Shown piece after piece: positions 24,439-33,899 of a DNA stretch of 64,000 nt. Each line of letters starts with the position of its first letter. Position 1 is the first letter of the stretch. A model generated the notes under the pieces. That model had not been told where the DNA came from. It was given only the letters and a program-made list of their open reading frames with translations, and did not search any database. The stretch is from contig LNAC01000744.1 in the NCBI GenBank assembly GCA_002007465.1, forward strand, positions 85,408 through 149,407, given 5' to 3'. Origin of the DNA: Ailurus styani (Eukaryota; Chordata; Mammalia; Carnivora; Ailuridae). The translations under genes and the position numbers were made by a program.

Positions 24439-24446
24439 TATTTACA
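24439..24446 (-). promoter_or_regulatory. Pumilio-type element UGUAAAUA in the BHLHE40 3' UTR
   Basis: The minus strand reads TGTAAATA, matching the PUM1/PUM2 consensus UGUAHAUA exactly. It lies about 45 nt upstream of the poly(A) signal in an AU-rich, probably accessible context. Function is inferred from the motif only. Confidence 0.5.
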
Positions 24447-25206
24447 ATTTCACACCTTCAGGAAGGCTCCAAAATATAAACACTGTACCTCTCCCTAGAG
24501 AAAAAATTATTCTTCTCTTCAAAAACAGGAATACATTCATTTTTCTCACTTTGTAGATCAAGTAATTATACAAATAAACATCTGAAACATTTCCTTTTTA
24601 ATATATTTATATAATATATATTTATAACAGTTTTACAAATAAAGGCAATGACTTTAATACCAAAATAAAAACAGGAAAAGAAAAAGTTAAAACGCGATCG
24701 GCGATCAAGCATAGTGCATTTTGAAAAGCCGGTGCAGGGCTAGCTGGACAAGTCAGAAAACAAGTACTCTGGACCAAAAATAAAACTTCTTTGAAGGAGA
24801 CAGAATCCTTTTTAGCAATAAGGACACTCCCTATGCCGTCGGGCGAGGGGCAGAAGGATCTTGCTGGGCCAAGAGCTGGTTAGGTCTTTAAGCTAAGCTT
24901 GGTTAAAAGGAGTTTTAGGATAGAACTGCAAACCGAGTCTAGCTCTGCTTGTTGAAGGTAGCAATTTGTTACTTGGCTTTATGCATTTTGGGGGTGACTG
25001 GAACTTAGTTAGGCACCTGCGTCTCTCAGACCCTGCTTTGGTTCCCGGGAAGGCAAGATCATTTTCTAGGTGATACTTAGAAACAGGTACCAGAGGCCCC
25101 AGGGACTCCTCCCTCATTCCCTGGCAGCTCAGCTTTACCATGGGGCCCTTTTCAGTTCCTTATTAAGCTAATCACTACGAAAGCCTGAGTAGGGAACTAC
25201 ATTCTC

Positions 25207-25212
25207 TTTATT
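25207..25212 (-). terminator. Possible proximal alternative poly(A) signal AATAAA
   Basis: A GAATAAAG on the minus strand, about 610 bp after the stop codon. If used it would give a short 3' UTR lacking the distal AU-rich part and the Pumilio-type site. Use cannot be judged from sequence alone. Confidence 0.35.
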
Positions 25213-25589
25213 CATTGGAGGCAGGGGGTGGGGAGCAGACCTGTAGAAATCTCCCCAAACCACTACCTTGCTATGCCAGTGTCTGCTACCTCACCACTTA
25301 GCAGAAAGCTCAGTGTGGCTGCCCTCTCCCAGTTTGGTGAGTCACGGCAACAATGAAAGGGAGAAGGGTGGGGTCGTAAGAACTGGCTGGGAACGGCACT
25401 CTGGAAAGCCCTCTTTTGAAAGTACCTTTTTCTCAAAGCCACAGGCCCTGCATCCAAAATGTAGACTGACTCACGGACCAAGACTTTGAAGCTTTTGAAA
25501 AATCCAGCTGATTTGTCTGTATCTGGGGGGGGCTATTCTCTGGGTTGGGGAAAGCCCAGAGATCTGCTACAATCCCCCCTGAAATCTCC

Positions 25590-25597
25590 TGACGTCA
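25590..25597. promoter_or_regulatory. Perfect CRE palindrome TGACGTCA
   Basis: The 8-bp CREB/ATF consensus lies inside a 12-bp perfect palindrome (CCTGACGTCAGG, 25588-25599) in the BHLHE40 3' UTR. It could act as a DNA element or be chance. Confidence 0.4.
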
Positions 25598-25821
25598 GGC
25601 AATCCTCCATTATGTTCCCTACGCCAGAAGGAGCTTTCATGTCCTATACCAACACCTGATGCACGCGCGCACATGCGTGCACACACGTACCCCAAATCTT
25701 CTCTCCATGCCTCAGATTATCTCAGCATACACACTAGAACGATCTTGCTGCAGTCACACTTTCTGTTTTTTGGAGGGGGGTGGGGGAGTAGGGAGGAAGG
25801 AAAGCAGAGCAGCAGGGTCCC

Positions 25822-26678
25822 CTAGTCTTTGGTTTCTAAGTTTAAAGGGGGAATCTGCTTCAAAGCTTGGAGCAGGGCAGAGGAGTCGATGGCCGGATGG
25901 GAAGGCAAGGGAGAAGGGAGTCTCTGGGGCATGAGCAAGGGGGCTGAGATCTTGTCTGGGTTCATGAAGCTGGTGAGGGCTGCCGCAGAGGCGTTGAGGC
26001 CTGGGTATAACACGGGGACGGAGGTGGGATACCAGCACTTCTCCAGCATGGGCAAGTAGGCAGTTGCTGACGGTGGGATCAGATAGAAGGGCAGGCAGAA
26101 GGGAGGTTGGTGCGGGTGGGGGCCCAGGAACGGGGAGCTGATCAGGTCAGTGCCAGTGAAATGGCCTTCATCATCGGAGAGCTGCATTCTGCTCTTTTTT
26201 GTTGGGGGTTCTTCAGATTCTTGCTTAATAATACCGATCCTTTCTCCCATGGTCAACCTGTGTCCATGATCGCTTTTGAAGTACGGCTGCTCACCACGCA
26301 AGTCACCCTTCTCAGATTCTCCTCCATAGCCACTGTCTGTGTCTGTGTCACTGCCACTCTGCTCCCCACTCGAGTGAGCAAAAGTCCGCTGGATGACTGG
26401 CACACAGTTTTTCCCAGGGCCTTCAGAACCTTTGGCCAGGGAGCTGGGTTTCTCCTTGAAGTCCATGGCTTTGGGAGCTGGGTCTGACGGTTTCCTGGAG
26501 GTACCCCCCTGCAGCAGCTCTGAGACCACACGGTGAAGGTGGGTGACTAGCTGCGAAGACTTCAGGTCCCGAGTGTTCTCATGCTTGGCCAGGTACTGAA
26601 GCACCTCCCGGGCGCACGTCTGGAAACCTGAGCAGAACATTTCTTGACCTGCTTCAACATTTCTCCCCGACAGCTCAC
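25822..26678 (-). CDS. BHLHE40: BHLHE40 coding exon 5 (Gly128 to the stop; Orange domain and C-terminal repressor region)
   Basis: An 857-nt last coding exon. It starts with GELSGRN after the acceptor GTCGATCCAG, continues through the Orange domain (FCSGFQTCAREVLQYLAKHE and on to SELL), an acidic Ser/Asp run (SGSDTDTDSGYGGE), the second SUMO-type lysine and the Pro-rich tail, and stops at TAG (25824-25822). The polypyrimidine tract before the acceptor is modest. All residues downstream of the acceptor are typical of BHLHE40. Confidence 0.97.
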
Positions 26679-29600
26679 CTGGATCGACACAGATCCAAAG
26701 AAGACATTTCAGAAGGCCCCGTGGTTCACCGGGATACCTACACCTCAAGGACTGGGAGCTTTCCTTTTTGTTATTAGCCCTCGCTGATTTGTATTCCTAA
26801 CTCCAAAAGTAGTATATGATCAGAAAAAATTTGGATTATACTGAAAAGTATAAAGAACAGAACAAAAATAATCCATTATCCTACCACTGAGAGGTAAAAT
26901 ATGAGTTGTAATGGTAGCATAATATCCCATCATAGAAACAGAACATAATAGAGATGGACTATTTCCCCTCTTGTTGAATTGATAGCTTGTTCCTGAGTTT
27001 TCATTACACATGACACAGCAGTGAACATCCTCGTATGTTTATAACTAGAGTCGATTTATAGAACATCAGTCTTACCAGAGCAAGATCGGACAAAGAGACC
27101 AGTCATAGAATGAGATAAAAAAATAAAAGAACGATGTCACCCAAGTAAGCTTATTTTCGATTAAAGAAGTTGCAGTTGCGCTGGAATCTTTAAATTTCAA
27201 AGCTATTTCTAAGCCTCTTTCACGTATTCTATCCACAAGCCCCAAGTACTCAGGTATGATCATCTTTCTATTTTCAATGAGGAAACTGGCAGAGGCACCT
27301 GCTAGGTTTTTGTGATTCTCATCATACTAGTCTTGGAAAGAAGGGCAAGAAGAATGGAATGATGTAGTGGGTAGAAGAATTTCTCCCCAGTCTGTACAGT
27401 ATTATTTGGAAGGGGTGAAACTGGAAGGTTACAAGGTGACTGTGATTCTCTGGAAGTCGGTAGAAACTAATGATGAAACTTTACTGGTTTCATTAGGTTG
27501 TGCAACTCACCAAGATACCTAGTGGCTATTCAGGGAACCACATGAAATGCAGGAAAAGCTCCTGCTGTCTGTCATCCTGCCAGGACCATACCACACACGG
27601 CGTGATAAGGAAGTAGAGAAACAGGAAAACACTGGGGCATACCCATGATTTATTCTCCAATGAAAGAGGACTAAGAAGACCAACTGTAAAACACCCACGA
27701 TACAAATTATAGGTGTCCTGGCATTTTAAACGGGAGGGGGAAAATGTCCCAGAACCCAAAAACCCTTCAACCAAAATGCCACAGAAATATTTTACCACTT
27801 GACTAATACGTATTCATGCCAGGTGGCACGCAGAAGCATTCCAAATGAAAAGTCTGACCTTTTAGGAAAGATAAAATGACATCTCCCCCAACGAATGTGC
27901 ACAAGCAATTTGTCGTAGGAATGTTTCTTATACCAGATGTTGAGCCCACAGGCTATTTGTGCTACAACTCTTAGGTGATGATAACCAGACTCAGGCACTC
28001 ACCAGCTTGTAAACCACTCTGCAGGGCAATGATTTTCTGCTGCTGCTGGTCAATTAGGTTTGTTAGTGCTTTCACATGCTTCAAGGTAAGTTCCAGAACC
28101 ACTGCTTTTTCCAAATGACCCAAAGTCTGGAATAAAAAGAGCCTTAGTCAGCAGTGAGCTCAGAGAAGTCCCACCTCTGGGACACTTATTAGCAATGGGA
28201 AATACCTCTAAAGGAAAAAAAAAGAAAGAAATAGGCTTTCCTGATCCACTACATTTCGTTTTTAAGTTTGGAGATGACGTTTTTAAAAAGTGTGTGCTTG
28301 TATAGGTACATGCAAAGAATAAAAAATGACTGTCATTTATCTTCGGAGGCATTTTGGAAGAGGCAGCTACATCAGGAGAAAGCTCTGACTGATAAATTTC
28401 TCCAGCAGCCACTGCCGACCTGAACTCTGGGGAATCCGGAGATAACATTTCTCTGCAGTGGTGTCAACCTGAGGAGGGACTTCTACTGTGTCTGGCAGCC
28501 AAGAGGCTTCCCCTCGCTTCTTTCCTGACACCCTTTCATAACTTTCAGCTCATCCAGGCTTTTTACTTCCTCCTCAAATACTATTTTTTTTTCCTTTCCC
28601 CAACCAAAGGCTGCCAAGCAAAGACAGGACATAATCACGCACCCAAACAAGTCCTCTTTATTTTTAAAAAGGGGGAGGGTGGAAAGAAGGGGGTAAATAA
28701 AATCTGCGTGTTGCTTGGTTTACCCAAGTCAGCAAAACTAAAGAACCCTGAAAATCACCAGAAAGCAAAGGCTTAAACTCTTGAAAACGAAGGCTAGCTG
28801 GGGTTGGAGCCAACTTGGAGAAGTCCAAGAGGTTTATACTTCATTTGCATGAAGCTGCCAGAAAAATCTCAGGACTGGGGAAGGGTACCCCAAAACAGAG
28901 CCACCCGCAAGCTCCCAGCCGCCCATCTGGCCTGCAGTTCCCAGTGGAGCCTGCAGGCGGCGAATGACCCCCGCCCTCCCTCAGGGCAAAAGAGCTGGCT
29001 TGGAGAAGCGCCAGCTTCTCACTTACTGTAAGTTTGAGATGTTCGGGTAGGAGATCCTTCAGCTGGGCGATGCACTCGTTAATCCGGTCACGTCTCTTTT
29101 TCTCGATGAGCCGGTGCGGCAGTTTGTAGGTCTCCTGCAAGGCGCATGGGGGGGGTGGTGGGCGGGACGGTGGGCGCCAGAGGAAGCGGGTGAGAAGCCC
29201 CTCTCCTCCCCGTCCCCGCGGCGCGGTAAGAGTTGGGGCCGCGGAGTCACACCCAGAACCACTTTCTGCCCCTTCTAGTCCAAGCCATTTCATAGAAGCA
29301 CCGAGCCCACACCTTGCATAGCCCGGCCAAGCTCAAAGTGAGAAAACTTTTCTTGGAAACAGCGCGAGCCAGGGGCAGGGGTCCCGGGGGGCTCGGTATT
29401 CTTACCTTGCTATCCTCGCTCCGCTTTATTCCCCGCCTCGATTTGTACACTTGGTACATGTGGGCAAAATCCATCCTGCAGGGAGAGGGGCCAGGTAGGG
29501 TCGTGACTTTGCGTGCGCATAGGCTGCAAGAGCCCTGGCGGGTAAAAGCCCCCCGGATGCGCCCACAGCCGCTCGGCTCTGAGCTGAGAGCGACGCAGAA

Positions 29601-29728
29601 CGCAGGGCTGGAGCTGAGGCTCGAAGGGGCCGGGGAGTACCAACTTACCCAGGTAGGTCTCCGGGCTCCAGTCCTGGAGCTTTGGGCAGGCAGGCGGGCG
29701 GCGGTTGCGCGCTGGGGATCCGCTCCAT
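25822..29728 (-). CDS. BHLHE40: BHLHE40 (DEC1) bHLH-Orange transcriptional repressor, five coding exons
   Basis: Nuclear repressor that binds class B E-boxes (CACGTG), opposes CLOCK/BMAL1 in the circadian loop and responds to hypoxia and differentiation signals. Seen here: joining 29728-29649, 29475-29406, 29134-29027, 28126-28003 and 26678-25822 gives 1239 nt, 412 codons plus TAG, all introns GT-AG. The bHLH spans about residues 51-107; His57, Glu61 and Arg65 form the H-x3-E-x3-R class B DNA-contact pattern, with Pro56 in the basic region. The Orange domain covers about 142-184. Lys159 (AKHE) and Lys279 (IKQE) match the psi-K-x-E SUMO consensus. The C-terminal half is Ser/Pro-rich and ends in NLETKD, with no WRPW motif, as expected for DEC rather than HES proteins. 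The start ATG has a strong context (GCCATGG). BHLHE41 is excluded because it is longer with Ala/Gly-rich C-terminal runs. No frameshift or premature stop. Confidence 0.98.
26760..27310. mobile_element. Ancient interspersed-repeat relic in BHLHE40 intron 4 (family not named)
   Basis: AT-rich segment with 'actgaaaagtataaagaaca' and 'cctaccactgagaggtaaaa', a pattern shared with other old mammalian repeats. No coding potential; it does not disturb the splice sites. Confidence 0.35.
28003..28126 (-). CDS. BHLHE40: BHLHE40 coding exon 4 (residues 87-127, loop and helix 2)
   Basis: 124 nt encoding TLGHLEKAVVLELTLKHVKA, then the rest of helix 2 and the QQQQ-containing extension. This is the dimerisation half of the bHLH domain. 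The acceptor is TTTTTATTCCAG and the donor is GTGAGT. It lies between intron 3 (28127-29026, 900 bp) and intron 4 (26679-28002, 1324 bp). The frame of every open stretch here breaks without splicing, so this exon is found only by family knowledge plus splice signals. Confidence 0.96.
29027..29134 (-). CDS. BHLHE40: BHLHE40 coding exon 3 (residues 51-86, basic region and helix 1)
   Basis: Exactly 36 codons, phase 0 at both ends. It carries the basic DNA-contact region (PHRLIEKKRRDRINE) and helix 1 into the loop (LKDLLPEHLKLT). The acceptor is CGCCTTGCAG and the donor is GTAAGT. Reading through the donor would add off-family sequence, so the splice at 29027 is well supported. Confidence 0.97.
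29406..29475 (-). CDS. BHLHE40: BHLHE40 coding exon 2 (residues 27-50)
   Basis: A 70-nt exon encoding MDFAHMYQVYKSRRGIKRSE and the following Asp-Ser-Lys, the conserved DEC segment before the basic region. The acceptor is a CTCCCTGCAG tract and the donor is GTAAG. Intron 1 (29476-29648) is only 173 bp and intron 2 (29135-29405) is 271 bp. Confidence 0.97.
29649..29728 (-). CDS. BHLHE40: BHLHE40 coding exon 1 (residues 1-26 plus two bases of Gly27)
   Basis: Starts with ATG at 29728-29726 and encodes a Pro-rich N-terminus beginning MERIPSAQPPPACLP. It ends in CCTGG followed by the strong donor GTAAGT (29648-29643), leaving phase 2. The upstream in-frame stretch is open into the assembly gap, but conserved protein length and the GCCATGG context favour this start. 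Confidence 0.96.
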
Positions 29729-30048
29729 GGCGCGGCGACCCGGGGCCACTGTGTACTTCTGTCTGCAGTAGCGGAACGTCGGGGTGAGGACTGTCCTGCA
29801 AGGGGCTTCTGGGGGGCGAGGGGGAGGGTGTCTCCGCAAGGGTTCCTCTGAGGCTGAGCTCTCTGAAATCCGCTTGGGCTGCCGGGCGCTGCGGCTTTGA
29901 GGTGCTGTTTCAGTTGGGGGCGTGCATGGTGTCCCCGCGGCCTCTGGCTCCGGCTCTGCGCACAGACTGGCGGTGTGTGCTCCCTGCGCCGTCTGCGTGG
30001 TGCGAGCCAAGTGAATGAGAAGTGGGGCGGGCGGGGAGGCGGGAGGGA
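29729..30048 (-). other. BHLHE40: BHLHE40 5' UTR and proximal promoter, part before the gap
   Basis: GC-rich sequence upstream of the start codon, running into the assembly gap. On the minus strand it has GC-box-like CCCCGCCCGCCCC (30021-30035 area), no TATA box and an initiator-like TCATTCA near 30013-30020. The transcription start is probably in the stretch 29930-30048 or in the gap. It contains a short upstream ORF. Confidence 0.6.
29910..29927 (-). other. Candidate upstream ORF (MHAPN) in the BHLHE40 leader
   Basis: An ATG in good context (ACACCATGC, A at -3) followed by four codons and TGA. It lies about 200 nt upstream of the main ATG and does not overlap it. It is only relevant if transcription begins upstream of 29927, which the gap prevents me from showing. 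Confidence 0.4.
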
Positions 30049-30456
30049 NNNNNNNNNNNNNNNNNNNNNNNNNNNNNNNNNNNNNNNNNNNNNNNNNNNN
30101 NNNNNNNNNNNNNNNNNNNNNNNNNNNNNNNNNNNNNNNNNNNNNNNNNNNNNNNNNNNNNNNNNNNNNNNNNNNNNNNNNNNNNNNNNNNNNNNNNNNN
30201 NNNNNNNNNNNNNNNNNNNNNNNNNNNNNNNNNNNNNNNNNNNNNNNNNNNNNNNNNNNNNNNNNNNNNNNNNNNNNNNNNNNNNNNNNNNNNNNNNNNN
30301 NNNNNNNNNNNNNNNNNNNNNNNNNNNNNNNNNNNNNNNNNNNNNNNNNNNNNNNNNNNNNNNNNNNNNNNNNNNNNNNNNNNNNNNNNNNNNNNNNNNN
30401 NNNNNNNNNNNNNNNNNNNNNNNNNNNNNNNNNNNNNNNNNNNNNNNNNNNNNNNN
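30049..30456. other. Assembly gap of 408 N in the BHLHE40 promoter
   Basis: A run of N between GC-rich flanks (purine-rich GGCGGGCGGGGAGGCGGGAGGG on the left). Core promoter elements and perhaps the transcription start are missing. Long open frames crossing this interval are artefacts of translating N. Confidence 0.99.
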
Positions 30457-31157
30457 AGGGGGAGGTTTGGTAACGTGGGCGAACCTGCCCCAGGGAAATG
30501 AAGTAAGTTCCCGTCTCCTGGGAGGGAACGGGGGAGGACGGATCCGCCCGCGTCTGACTCAAGCCGGGAGAGGAATATCCCCTCGCTCTCTCCAGCCCAA
30601 CCCTCTTCCTCCTCCCCCGCCCGGCCGGCTCCGAGGAACCGGCGCGCAGCGGAGGGAGTCGCCCGGCCCCCCTGCCCTCCCCAGAGGCTGGTGTTTCTTT
30701 CCGTCCCGGCCTCCCCGCCCCCCAGCCCTCCGCCGGGCGTCCAGGAATTGCCCGCCGTGGGGAGGGGCCGAGGGGCGGGGCGGATGTCACCCCATGGGAA
30801 GCGGGCTGGCAGCCAAGCGCAAGGGCAGCCGAGGCCGCCGCCGAGCACGCTGCGCGCACCTGACCGCCGAGCGTGTGCGCCACGGGCCCCTCGCTCCCCG
30901 GGAGCTCAGCTCCTGGATACAACCTGCGGGCCGGCGGGCACCCTCTTGCGCCCCCCTCCCCCGGGTATCCCCGTGCCCGCTTCCAGCCCGCTTCGGTTAG
31001 CCCGGCACAGAAAGATACCGGGCGCCGTGCCCTGCGTCCCCCCTCCCTCCCCTGCCCCCTCCGGAGCAGAGGCTCCCGGGTCGCCTCCCCTCCGGCTGCA
31101 ACGTTACACAACTGCGGCGGCGACGCCTGCCCCGCAGTAGCTCGGGGCGTGACGCTT

Positions 31158-31163
31158 CACGTG
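31158..31163. promoter_or_regulatory. Canonical E-box CACGTG in the upstream CpG island
   Basis: CACGTG inside GGGCGTGACGCTTCACGTGG, about 1.43 kb upstream of the start codon. A GCGTG hypoxia-element core and a TGACGC half-CRE lie 7-15 bp away. CLOCK/BMAL1 activation and DEC1 self-repression through CACGTG are known for this gene; assigning this copy is inference. Confidence 0.5.
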
Positions 31164-31717
31164 GCCAGAGCTCGGGCCCCAGGGCCCCCGCCTGCGCGTC
31201 CCTCTCCGCCGCCCGCGGGACCCAGGCCCCGGGGAAGCGGTGTGCCCGCCGGGGTGGGCCATCTCCCTGCCTGCCGGGAACTCGGGCGGCGCTGTCGGCG
31301 GGCTGCACCCGGGGCGGGAGGGAAGAGAGAGTCTAGAAAAAACTATCCGTCCGTCACACTGGAATCTTAGCATTCGTTCAGTCGATACACATTCGTCGAC
31401 CCCCCTCCAGTGTGCCGGCCGTAGTGACCGTTGCTAGAGCTGCTGTGGGGAATCAAACAGATTCTGCCCTTGAATTCACAGGAACCTCTGCAAAGAGGAT
31501 AAATTGGGCAATGAGGGGAAGGCAGCCCTGGGAAAGTTATATAGGTGCCACTGGCCGACAGGAAAAAAAGAGAAGTTCGTTTTGCTTTGTTTTGTTTCAA
31601 AATTTATTTAATACGAACCAAGATGCGTGGGAAGAGGAGGAGGAAGCCGCTCGCCCGCCGCCCGGAGCTTGGGGCAGAAAGGCCTCCCCCAGGCAGCCCC
31701 AGATCTCGGCCAAGCGC

Positions 31718-31767
31718 GGGGCGGGGGGGGGGCGCGGGGGGGNGGGGCCCCCCCCCCCCCCCCCCCG
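31718..31767. repeat. Homopolymeric G/C tract with one ambiguous base
   Basis: G-runs (31718-31747, with an N at 31743) pass directly into a run of about 19 C. This is a potential G4 or hairpin former and also a typical consensus or assembly failure site, so length is unreliable. Confidence 0.85.
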
Positions 31768-32596
31768 GCAAAGTCCGGTCTCTGTGACCTTCTGCCTTAG
31801 CTTGGAGCAGGGAAGACAGCTGAAACTCCAGGCCCGCGGTGTGAGCGGCGCTGATGCAGTCAGAGGAGGGAGCCGGTGGAAATTCATGACTAAAATAAGG
31901 CCTGGCTGGGGATTTCACTGACCTCCGCGCTGCCCTGCCCTGCAAGTTCGGGGAGTTGAGAGATGACTGTGAGCGGTTCCCACCGCGCCTCGGGTCAGTC
32001 ACCCCGCTGCTGAGTGGCCCGGCTGTGGGAAGGATTGAAAAAAAAAACAAAAACGGGGTCGCCCCGAGACTGGGTGAAGCTTCGCCTCAGGCCAGTTTGG
32101 GGGTGTCCGTCTTACTGGGCAGTGTCCTTGACAACCTGGAGAGCTGGGATCCACACTTTGACCAGATTGGGAGTGGATTTCCTTCAGGTCGCTTTGGAGA
32201 GCTCCCACTTCCTGTTTATGTTTCACGAGCGTCGAACTCATTAGCAAGTGTGAGAAATGCCTCCTTGTCTAACTGCTAACTGCTGTGACCTCTCTTGGGG
32301 GCTCAGGGATCCGTCCCTCCCAGAATGTACTTTTGCTGGTCTCTGTTATCAGCCATCTCTAGGGAGGGAATGACTACACCGCAACTTCCTGCCGGGAGGT
32401 AGGCAGCAGAACCACAGAGGAAGGGGGGGACCCGCCGGCCCCGGGTTTGTGCTTTCAATCTAGGGCAACTTGCTTCATCGTGCGACTTTAATAAGGGTGA
32501 AGGATTGTCATGATTGCACCAAAACCACAGTTCCACCAGGAAAGAAGCACTGGGGGAGGAAGGAACACATGTCCCTGAAGTGTCACACACCTCACT

Positions 32597-32617
32597 CCCC
32601 CCCCCCCCCCCCCCCCC
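32597..32617. repeat. Poly(C) tract, 21 bases
   Basis: An uninterrupted C run about 2.9 kb upstream of the BHLHE40 start codon. Simple repeat; length is likely polymorphic or miscalled. Confidence 0.95.
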
Positions 32618-33029
32618 GTGCCAGATGTGAACCCAAACATTTCAGCTCCCATGGCACAATGTCATTCGTAGAATGCTTTGATGTTATCAGTACTTTTTGT
32701 CTTTACCTGTTCTGCAATTGGAAATAACAAAAGGTGTGTATTTCCTACTTTTTGTTCCAAATGTATTCTCAAGCTTCAAGAAATATCCCCAAATAGAAAA
32801 AGAAAGAAAGATAAGAATCTCCACCCTACCAAAGTTCTGTTGTATCCAGATTGGTCCGTTTTTCTTTTCTCAAGAGCTTGTGATTATTTTTTCCTCAATT
32901 TAAACAAAATAATTCCTTCCCAGCCTGCATCTTTCCACCCTGAAGAATCTTAAAGTGTCACTCTGTCATCTTTTGTAGATACTTGTTTAATGCTGTTTTA
33001 TTTTTTAGACTGTCTGTAAAAACTTGGTC

Positions 33030-33300
33030 TATGTTAATTCATTTAGTCCTCCCCACCACCTTATAAGGCAGGTATTAGTCATTTTACAATCATTTAACAC
33101 ATATTTATTGAGAACCACTATGTGCCAGGCACTGAACTGGGTCCTAGGAGCACATGTGTCCTCTTAAGGAAATCGAGGCTCAGGGAGGTTAACTAACTTG
33201 CCCCAGGTTATACAGCCTGAGATTAGATCTGGAACTAGACCCTAGGTTTGTTTGGCTCCTAAGCTTGTACTCTTGATCATTATACTCTTGGCTGCCTAGT
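33030..33300 (-). mobile_element. MIR relic with an L2-like insert
   Basis: MIR halves ('ttaattcatttagtcctccc' and 'gaggctcagggaggttaact') are separated by an antisense L2-type piece ('catatttattgagaaccactatgtgccaggcac'). Confidence 0.65.
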
Positions 33301-33899
33301 AGGGTTGTATGAGTTGTGCACTGTTCAACTCCAGGGGGAGCCATTCACATCACAGTCTGTGTGAGAGCACCCTCTAGAGTTGTGCATTTTAGCACTGAGC
33401 AGCTGCACTGAGTAATTCTGACATTTTGTAGCCCTTCCTTGTGTTTAAGTGTAGGGAGAACATAATTTTGTACAGGGAAGGACAGGATTTTCCTTTTCTT
33501 TTCCTGAGACTCAACATTTTGAAGGTCTGATGCTGTGTGTTGGGGGGAGTCTATACTGTTAACCTGGTTCCTCTCCATGTAGGAAGTTAGAGCTCACAGC
33601 CTCCTGCATGCACCCATACCTTTCTTGCTCAGATAACATCACTTTTTGCCTATTTACGGATCCTCAGGAAATTTTTAATCACATTTTGCATATCACGTTT
33701 TTATATATCATGACCCAACAAACACACACAAACACATACACTTTAAGTACATTTAAGGATAGGGCAGCCAAGTCCTGATATAGCAGTAAGCCACCACTAC
33801 CCTCTCTCTCTTACTCCTGAGTAACCATTGCACACTTAAAGAAAAACCATTTAGGAAGAAGCCAGCTCAATGCCTTTCAGACAAAAATTTTACAAAACA
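33300..33899. other. Unassigned sequence at the edge of the SINE-free zone
   Basis: No gene or repeat recognised. CACACA-containing patch at 33721-33745. Confidence 0.4.

Larger units (their letters stand above)
24370..25821 (-). other. BHLHE40: BHLHE40 3' untranslated region
   Basis: About 1.45 kb from the stop codon to just past the AATAAA at 24389-24394. With 1.24 kb of coding sequence and a short 5' UTR this predicts a transcript near 3 kb, in line with the known mRNA size. The distal part (24430-24670) is AU-rich, but I saw no cluster of AUUUA pentamers. It contains a perfect CRE palindrome (25590-25597) and a Pumilio-type octamer (24439-24446). No CAN-SINE lies in it. The exact cleavage site is inferred. 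Confidence 0.8.
28900..31350. promoter_or_regulatory. CpG island spanning BHLHE40 exons 1-3 and the upstream promoter
   Basis: Dense CpG dinucleotides and high GC from intron 3 through the first exons, across the gap, to about 31350, where composition falls. This is typical of a regulated housekeeping-type promoter and is compatible with divergent transcription; in human an antisense lncRNA, BHLHE40-AS1, starts upstream. I could not define exons for such an RNA here. Confidence 0.8.
31350..33030. other. BHLHE40 upstream flank, no CAN-SINE, no gene recognised
   Basis: Mixed-composition sequence between the CpG island and the first MIR-like relic. It holds the G/C and poly(C) tracts. I saw no recognisable transposon and no coding exon. 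It is the natural location of upstream enhancers or the first part of a divergent transcript. Confidence 0.5.

Noticed and set aside
29645..31111. 488-codon minus-strand open frame and related frames across 29897-31111
   Set aside because: It crosses the 408-base N gap and is open only because N has no stops and the island is GC-rich. Only its last 27 codons are the true BHLHE40 exon 1.
31538..31546. TATA-like 'gttatatag' upstream of BHLHE40
   Set aside because: On the plus strand and about 1.8 kb from the start codon, outside the CpG-rich core; no initiator arrangement.
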